NCBI RefSeq assembly: GCF_030463535.1
Contig: NC_132878.1
Location: forward strand, 23,069,925-23,133,924
Direction: 5' to 3'
Source: Salminus brasiliensis
Taxonomy: Eukaryota > Chordata > Actinopteri > Characiformes > Bryconidae
Length of the DNA stretch: 64,000 bases
The translations under genes and the position numbers were made by a program. This document shows, in pieces, positions 58,029 to 64,000 of this stretch (position 1 is its first letter; each line of letters starts with the position of its first letter). A model generated the notes under the pieces. The model was given only the letters and a program-made list of their open reading frames with translations, was not told where the DNA came from and made no database searches.

Positions 58029-60692
58029 ATGGAGTTCCAGATTCGGAGGCGGCCTGGTAGTCTAGGGACTCCGAACCTGAGAAGAAGGATGGATCGTATT
58101 TTACCATTTTCTGAACGCCGCACATCCAAAGTGTGGGACCACTACACCCAGCTTAGCATGTATAGAGTGGAGTGTAACCACTGCAAGAGGCAGCTGTCTT
58201 TTCACAACAGTACCACCTCCATGAGGGAGCACTTGGGACGCAAACACAGCATACGCGATGGAGCAGTTCCCCCTCCCAACACAGCTAACGTCCACAATCC
58301 CGCAGCATTACATCAACAAATGGTTCAGTCCAGTTTACTCAATAGCAGATTTGCGACGTCCAATGCCGCAGTCGATGTCCCAACAGTTGCATTCCAGCCC
58401 ACCGTGTCTGTTGTTGTCAAAGAGGAGCATCATGAGCAACTGCCAGCAGAGGGAAATGACACCAAACCTGCCTGCTCCACATATCCCCCTAGTTCTGCTG
58501 GAGGAGGTGGCGTGTCAAATGCTAACTCGATCTCTAACCAAGACATGGATGTAACATATGGCTTTTCTCCAGAGGAGATCAACAACACGCTCACCATCAG
58601 TGGCGGCAGCAACAACAACAGTGGAACTAGAGGTTGCAGTGACAAGCGGGCTGGTGTCTTCACAGATTTGATCTTGGAAATGGTGTTCAGAGACCTGCAA
58701 CCACTATCAGTGGTTGAAGAGAGAGGATTCAGACTGTTGCTTAGCTGCCTCGAGCCTAATTATCCAGTACCCTCACCTTCCTTGCTTGGGAGCCTACTGT
58801 GGCATCGTTATCACATTCTTAAACAATGCCTTCAGCGGCATCTTCAAACTGGCCTTGCTCCTCGCTGTATGGCCCTCTGCACTGAACACTGGCGATCTGT
58901 GGAAGGCTGTGGAGTTGAAGGGAGTGGTCAGTCCTACCTCACTGTCAGCGCACATTTTGTTGACTCCAACTGGCGCCTAGCCCGCTGTGTTCTTGAGACT
59001 CGTCCGATACCAGAATATAAAGGAAACAGTGGGCTTGCTAAGTTTGCAATTATTTTAAAAGCAGTTCTTTCTGAGTTCAACCTTTCTGAGAATTCTGTGT
59101 TCTGTGTTATTTATGACACTCCATGGGGTGCTGAGTGCAGGAGGCAAGACAACTTAACACTCGATCAGGAATATCCGCAGGAATTTCCTGGACCCAGTCA
59201 TGCTCCCGTTTTGTCCCTTCCAGAGGGTTGGGAACCAGTTCTTTGTGCAGGGGAGGCTCTCAAACTCTGTGTCCAGGAGGGCCTTTATGTAGAGACTGTC
59301 AGACAGGCACTTGCAGATGCCCGTGGGATCGTCTTACACTTCCAGCATGACGCGAATGCAGCAGCAGCTCTGAATCAGAAAGCTGAAGCTGCCAACAAAG
59401 GAGCGGCGCGCCTGGTCCTGGATGACCCAGGCCGCTGGGCCACAGCCATTGACATGTGCGAGAGCCTACTAGAGCTTAAGTGGGTGGTCAGCTCGGTGCT
59501 GGAAGAGCAAAAGGCAGCACCTAATTTAGCAGACCATCAGTGGCGTTTACTACATGAATTGGTACCAGTGCTAAGGACTGTGCGCATTGCAGCATCCTTC
59601 CTGAGTGAAGACATCAATGCTGCTATTTCTGCCTTGATGCCCTGCCTACAGGGAGTGTCCAGACTCCTGGGGCAGAACATGGCTGAGTGCAGCTGCCCTG
59701 TAGTTAGAGGAGTCATGGAAAGAATTCGCGCTGGGATGGAGAAACGCTGGAGGCTGAGTGACGAGGAAGCTCTGCTCGAAAGTCCTGCTGTCCTGTCGTC
59801 ATTCTTGGACCCAAGATTTAAAGAAATGCGATTTCTCAGCCCACATGCACGCAGCAAGCTGCATGACAAAGTTAAAGAGCTGTTGTCTGTTCAGGCTTAT
59901 AGTGACGATGGGGAGGTGGACCAAGAAATAGACAGAGGATTAGAAGTCAGAGGAAATGAAGCAGAAGGTGGACCTGCGGTGTTGGGATTAGATGACCCAT
60001 TGCCTATTCCCACCGTAGCATCCTTGGATTCACCCGAATCATGCGCCTCAGCAGAGGAGGGTGACAGCATTGAGCTGCAGCAGAATGAGAACTTTGCAGG
60101 AGTCTCATCTCCAGAACAGGTCAATGAGAGTGTGCTTGTGGGTTCACCTTCCAAAGTCACCAGTGGCCGTAAAAGAACAGCCAGTTCAGCTGGACTGACA
60201 TCTCCACTGAGAGGTGACCGGCAGCTTGCTGCTCGAATGCGAATGAGCCCTCTTCCTCAAACCATGTATGATATTCTTCTAGGTGAGGATCCTACTGAAC
60301 GGATGCCCGAGATCCACCAACAGCTGGAAAATTATATAGCAGAGCCGCTGTGCAAACGCAGCCTCTCACCTCTCCACTGGTGGCGTAACAAGGAGCACCG
60401 CTTTCCTGCCGTGGCCCGATTGGCACGGAAATATCTGGCAATTCCAGCTACTGGTATCCCGGCTGACCGGGCTTTTGCTCCAAGGGAATCTGCGGTAGCT
60501 CACAGGAGAGCCATGATGGGGCCCAAGCATCTTGACCATGTCTTGTTTCTTCACCAGAACTGTGATTATGTGGAGCAGCTTAAAGGAGGTTCTTCTGGCC
60601 ATCGAGAGAGTGATCATAATAGTAGTGTCAGTGGGAATCAAAGTAGAGAGAGCCTCTATCAGACTTTAGTGTCATATGACAATAAGGTTTGA
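58029..60692 (+). CDS. BED zinc finger protein derived from a hAT transposase (ZBED-like)
   Basis: One uninterrupted coding exon of 887 codons. Residues 36-73 form a BED finger: W36 and H38-Y39, C49-x2-C52, H68-x4-H73. A Ser/Asn-rich linker follows and contains a VKEE sumoylation-type motif (near 130). The middle is a hAT RNase H-like core (AHFVDSNWRLARCVLETRPI; SFLDPRFKEMRFL). Residues about 780-850 are the hAT dimerisation region (LHWWRNKEHRFPAVARLARK, then IPATGIPADRAF). The first catalytic Asp of hAT transposases (T-D-x-W) is Glu286 here (CTEHWRS), and no flanking hAT ends were found. A host gene of the ZBED1/4/6 type is therefore more likely than an active element. ZBED proteins are nuclear DNA-binding regulators; the target is unknown. 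The alternative start M21 would keep the finger. Confidence 0.88.
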   Translation: MEFQIRRRPGSLGTPNLRRRMDRILPFSERRTSKVWDHYTQLSMYRVECNHCKRQLSFHNSTTSMREHLGRKHSIRDGAVPPPNTANVHNPAALHQQMVQSSLLNSRFATSNAAVDVPTVAFQPTVSVVVKEEHHEQLPAEGNDTKPACSTYPPSSAGGGGVSNANSISNQDMDVTYGFSPEEINNTLTISGGSNNNSGTRGCSDKRAGVFTDLILEMVFRDLQPLSVVEERGFRLLLSCLEPNYPVPSPSLLGSLLWHRYHILKQCLQRHLQTGLAPRCMALCTEHWRSVEGCGVEGSGQSYLTVSAHFVDSNWRLARCVLETRPIPEYKGNSGLAKFAIILKAVLSEFNLSENSVFCVIYDTPWGAECRRQDNLTLDQEYPQEFPGPSHAPVLSLPEGWEPVLCAGEALKLCVQEGLYVETVRQALADARGIVLHFQHDANAAAALNQKAEAANKGAARLVLDDPGRWATAIDMCESLLELKWVVSSVLEEQKAAPNLADHQWRLLHELVPVLRTVRIAASFLSEDINAAISALMPCLQGVSRLLGQNMAECSCPVVRGVMERIRAGMEKRWRLSDEEALLESPAVLSSFLDPRFKEMRFLSPHARSKLHDKVKELLSVQAYSDDGEVDQEIDRGLEVRGNEAEGGPAVLGLDDPLPIPTVASLDSPESCASAEEGDSIELQQNENFAGVSSPEQVNESVLVGSPSKVTSGRKRTASSAGLTSPLRGDRQLAARMRMSPLPQTMYDILLGEDPTERMPEIHQQLENYIAEPLCKRSLSPLHWWRNKEHRFPAVARLARKYLAIPATGIPADRAFAPRESAVAHRRAMMGPKHLDHVLFLHQNCDYVEQLKGGSSGHRESDHNSSVSGNQSRESLYQTLVSYDNKV

Positions 60693-62129
60693 GTAACAAG
60701 CTAGGGGGATTATACATGGACACATTGCTCTTATGCATAAATCTATAAACTCAAATGTAAGAAACACATATTTGAACTGGACACTTTCATGTTTTATTTT
60801 TCACTTAAAATAAGCTCCTTGGGGTTTGTGCTTAAAAAGCCCTCACTAGTCAAAATGGATTCATGTACTATTTACAAAATTTTAATTCAAACATTGTGCA
60901 GCTATTCAAGATTATATTTACAGTGACCACAGAAATGTCATCACTAGTTTAAAACAATGACTATTTCTATTCCGTATAAGGAAATGACTACACTACCTTT
61001 TTTAGTGTTTGGGCTCTAGGAGTTCTGGAGAATGGCCTGATCATTGTTGTGTGAATATAATGCTTTCATTGTTATGCTTAATGCCACATTTTACATGCCC
61101 TGTTAGATGTTGTTGAAGTAATATTACAAGTGAGTTACAGGGTAAAATCCTAAATATACTGTTACTTAGAACTTGTCTCTCAAGCATTGCACATGTGACG
61201 ATTACAGAGTAAGTATTGACATGTTCATGCATGCATTTCAACAGTTATTGTTTCTTTCATGTACACAGTGTTCAGAAAAAAACATGTTCTGTAGCTTGTG
61301 ACATCAAGTATTGGTTATCTTCCCTCAATGTGACAGTAGATTTTAAACTGTAATCCATGAAATGCATGTCAAATTAAAGTGCTGAAAGAAACAGTGAAAA
61401 GAAAGTGTGTTTTTGTGAAGCTAGCCAAGCAGTAGTTATTTTTGGCTGAATGATTTTATTTTTATCTCCAAAAATATTATCAGTTCAATCTAGGACATGT
61501 TTTAAACCACTGATAGATTGATCAATGAAAACTGAGCCTATTCATTCTCTATTGGTGAGACTACTTGTAAGTGATACATTTTTGAGATGTAAATTATTTA
61601 GATTTAGATTTAGTGACAGAAGCAAACCAATGCTATTAATATGTTATATCTTCCAAACAATCATGAATTTGGTGTCAAATCATAACACAAGTGTCACAAC
61701 AATGCAATGCAATTCATATTAGAAGTCAAATATATGGTGAAGAAATTTCCCAAATGAATACATTTCTTCAAATTTCCTAGTACGATAAGGCATAAATTAC
61801 AGTATTTCATTACAGTGAGTCCTTCTGTCAATTTAGTTAAATATGCAGAGGCTTATGTTGCAAAACACAAAAAACACTATACCAGAAAGTGGAAAGATGT
61901 TTAAGTACTGGCATATTTGATGCCTGAATCAAAAACATGTCATGAACGTTATATTTAGATAAGAACATAAGAAATCGAAACTTTAAAACTTAACATAAAC
62001 AAGTACAAAAACAGGACATGTTTGTAGCGAATAATGTCAACAACATGACTAATTCTATTTTGTTCTAAACATTCATATTTCAAAGATTAATTAAGTCTGA
62101 CTTGAACATTCAGAGATGCCAGACATACC
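60693..62129. other. 3' flank of the BED/hAT gene and of znf541
   Basis: AT-rich non-coding sequence between convergent genes. ATTAAA at 61373-61378 is a plausible poly(A) signal for the plus-strand gene (UTR about 0.7 kb). Open frames at 61041-61241 and 61525-61722 are random. No repeat family was recognised. Confidence 0.55.
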
Positions 62130-64000
62130 TCACTGGCTTAACTTGTGTGAGTTCTGATCAAATTGATCAAAAACCCATGTCAGATGTCCAGAAGACTCCA
62201 GATGACCTCTGACCTGTCCTCTTCTTGATTTTGGATCCCTAATTGGCCAATTGTCCACAGCGAGCTGCTCTTGTTCCTGATGACGGTGGATCCTCATATG
62301 GGCGCTGCGGCTTTTTACTTTAGGAAAACTTCTGAAAGTTTGCCACAAAAACCACAAATAAGCACTCACAATGGTACAATTTTGACTTTTACGCATTCAG
62401 TTTTTCTTGAGTATACTTAATTATCCAATTTACGAGCTAATTAAAAAGCCTTCCTATATTAATGAGATCTGGCAAGGACAAAGTGCAGTGCAGTAAGAAG
62501 GAGTCAATCGCAAATGACTTCCTACTCCCCTATAACGTACTGCATAAGTTATGAAAAGTGAAAATGTAGAATAAATAAATAGTACATTATGTATCTTACA
62601 GGAAGGCTTTTTATGCATTAGGTTTAGGACTATTAATTTTCTATACGTAATGAATACAATACTAGCTTATGGAATTACAAACCTGCCACACTCCTGACAA
62701 GCATATTCCCTGTTCTCAACATACTGGCCTTCATGTGTTCCCACTGCTCTGTTCAAGGATCTCCTGATCCCAGAGTTAGTTTCAGACTTCTCCTCCATTG
62801 CACTATGGAACTCAGCCTACAGCCAAGGCAAGTGAAGTAAGTGCTGGTATACTGCAATCTCAGACAAGAGCATTTATGCACTCTACATCGTACACCTATG
62901 TATAATGTGATTTGCTTTCAGCCTAGATGCTTTGGTGTCTCATAGGTATGGTCTTTCTCTAACCTTCTCAGCAGTTCCATCTTTTTTAACTTTTTTTTTG
63001 TGCTGCTTCAACTTCTTCAGCTTTTTCATGGCATAGTAATACTCCACACACTGGGCCACAGATTTGGTCTTCAACTACAGAAAAGGAAAAACAAAGTGCA
63101 TTAAGCACAAGCTCTTATGCTTTTGACTGTCTTACCCAATGACTGTAAGAAACAATGTGGTTCCATTCCCTTCTGTTGTATCGAAATGAAGAAAAATCAC
63201 TGAAAAATATGGGAATGGATGGAGCTACACATCATACTGCACCAGCCAGCGAAGATCCCAGACATGTGGTTGTTTCACTTGAGAGACGTTGCGCTGCCCA
63301 TGTTTTCTATAATCAACGGTCTTACCATGTTATGAATTTGCTGAAAGTCCTTCTTGTGGCTGAACAGAGCTCTCCGGAACAGTCTTATCTCCTGAGCACT
63401 CCAGCGGGCTAATCCTGTAATTTAACAAGTGGTGGTCAGAATATTTAAATTTTTGTAATTTTATCAGTCCAGCTGTTGATGTTTATTTTCTGTAAATAAA
63501 TGTAGTATGACTGTATCAACCCCACAGATAATGTATACCTGTGTAGTGGTAGTCACTTAATTGATTAGAGGAGGTTCCATAATCTCCTCTCAGTAAGAGC
63601 AAATCCAGGGCAGCCTGGTTAAGAAAATTAAAAAGTATGTACAGTCAGATGCCATATCTGTTGCTGGTCAACTAACATGACAACACTTTTACACTATACA
63701 GTCCAAAAGTAAACATAACACTTTCCACATTACATGAGTAAACATGTAAAACTGTTTTTCATCACTAATGATATTTAAACATAACAATTAGACAGAATTT
63801 CTTAGTATTATCCCTTTCATGATTCAAACTGACGTTAGCATTACATTGTCCTTCATTTTTTAAAGTTTTAATTAGTTGTTTTTTATTATTATTAAAAATA
63901 TTCTTTAAAAAATAGTTTGTAGTTTATTTCCAGATTAAAAAAGAAAAATACCCCAGATTTTCCAAGTGCTCTTCTGTGGATTCTGTAGCAAACTTACTAG
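62130..64000 (-). CDS. znf541: ELM2-SANT zinc finger protein, probably ZNF541 (3' part)
   Basis: C-terminal exons on the minus strand: (64000-63998, edge), 63614-63539, 63414-63326, 63074-62964, 62816-62683, 62331-62130. The gene continues beyond the window. The ELM2 end is AALDLLLLRGDYGTSSNQLS. The SANT domain is GLARWSAQEIRLFRRALFSHK, then DFQQIHNM and KTKSVAQCVEYYYAMKKLKK. A single C2H2 finger follows, C-x2-C-x12-H-x3-H (CQECGRSF to HMRIH), split by the last intron. This ELM2-SANT-C2H2 order is shared by ZNF541, TRERF1 and MIDEAS. The neighbour napa points to ZNF541, which is beside NAPA in human. Such proteins recruit HDAC1/2, and ZNF541 acts in spermatocytes. The donor GTAAGT at 63997 suggests the preceding exon ends 3 nt inside the window. 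Confidence 0.78.

Overview
This window is nuclear DNA from a ray-finned fish. Coding exons are short and separated by AT-rich introns with standard GT/AG boundaries. The interspersed repeats are typical of teleosts: Tc1/mariner elements, hAT- and piggyBac-type MITEs, an L2/Rex-like LINE relic and a tRNA-derived SINE. The SINE (three copies or fragments) resembles a family I associate with characiform and other otophysan fishes, so a characin relative is my best guess, held weakly. I see no prokaryotic features, CRISPR array, organelle DNA or virus.

Layout, left to right. 1-2.6 kb: flank carrying a decayed Sleeping Beauty-type transposon. 2.6-13.6 kb, minus: gas2l2, a microtubule/actin crosslinker of ciliary basal bodies (6 coding exons, 898 aa). 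15.0-18.7 kb, minus: a FAM98 gene, probably fam98c (8 exons, 338 aa). 18.7-20.1 kb: a head-to-head promoter region with paired CCAAT boxes. 20.1-28.3 kb, plus: hnrnpul1 (15 coding exons, 898 aa). 31.1-41.0 kb, plus: sympk, the symplekin scaffold of mRNA 3' processing (26 coding exons, 1230 aa). 43.1-51.0 kb, plus: a radial spoke head gene of the RSPH4A/RSPH6A type (7 exons, 516 aa) with a Tc1 transposon in intron 3. 52.4-56.4 kb, minus: napa, alpha-SNAP (11 exons, 295 aa). 58.0-60.7 kb, plus: an intact single-exon BED-finger/hAT-derived gene of 887 aa. 62.1-64.0 kb, minus: the 3' end of an ELM2-SANT-C2H2 gene, probably znf541, cut by the window edge.

From memory of the human map, HNRNPUL1, FAM98C, SYMPK/RSPH6A and NAPA/ZNF541 lie on 19q13, so most of the window looks like a conserved 19q13-type block. 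GAS2L2 is on human 17q12 and is the syntenic outlier. The genes do not form one pathway. Two (gas2l2 and the radial spoke gene) belong to motile cilia, and both have RFX-like motifs near their promoters. Two (hnrnpul1, sympk) act in nuclear RNA metabolism, and napa acts in SNARE recycling.

The observations I rate highest are: complementary UG and CA repeats in the introns flanking the two GAR-domain exons of gas2l2; a dense cluster of perfect GGTAAGT 5'-splice-site motifs in one hnrnpul1 intron; a three-codon uORF whose stop overlaps the hnrnpul1 start codon; an X-box-like motif upstream of gas2l2; and the apparently domesticated hAT gene beside napa. Exon boundaries were worked out by hand from splice consensus, reading phase and remembered family proteins. 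UTR limits and transcription starts are inferred.
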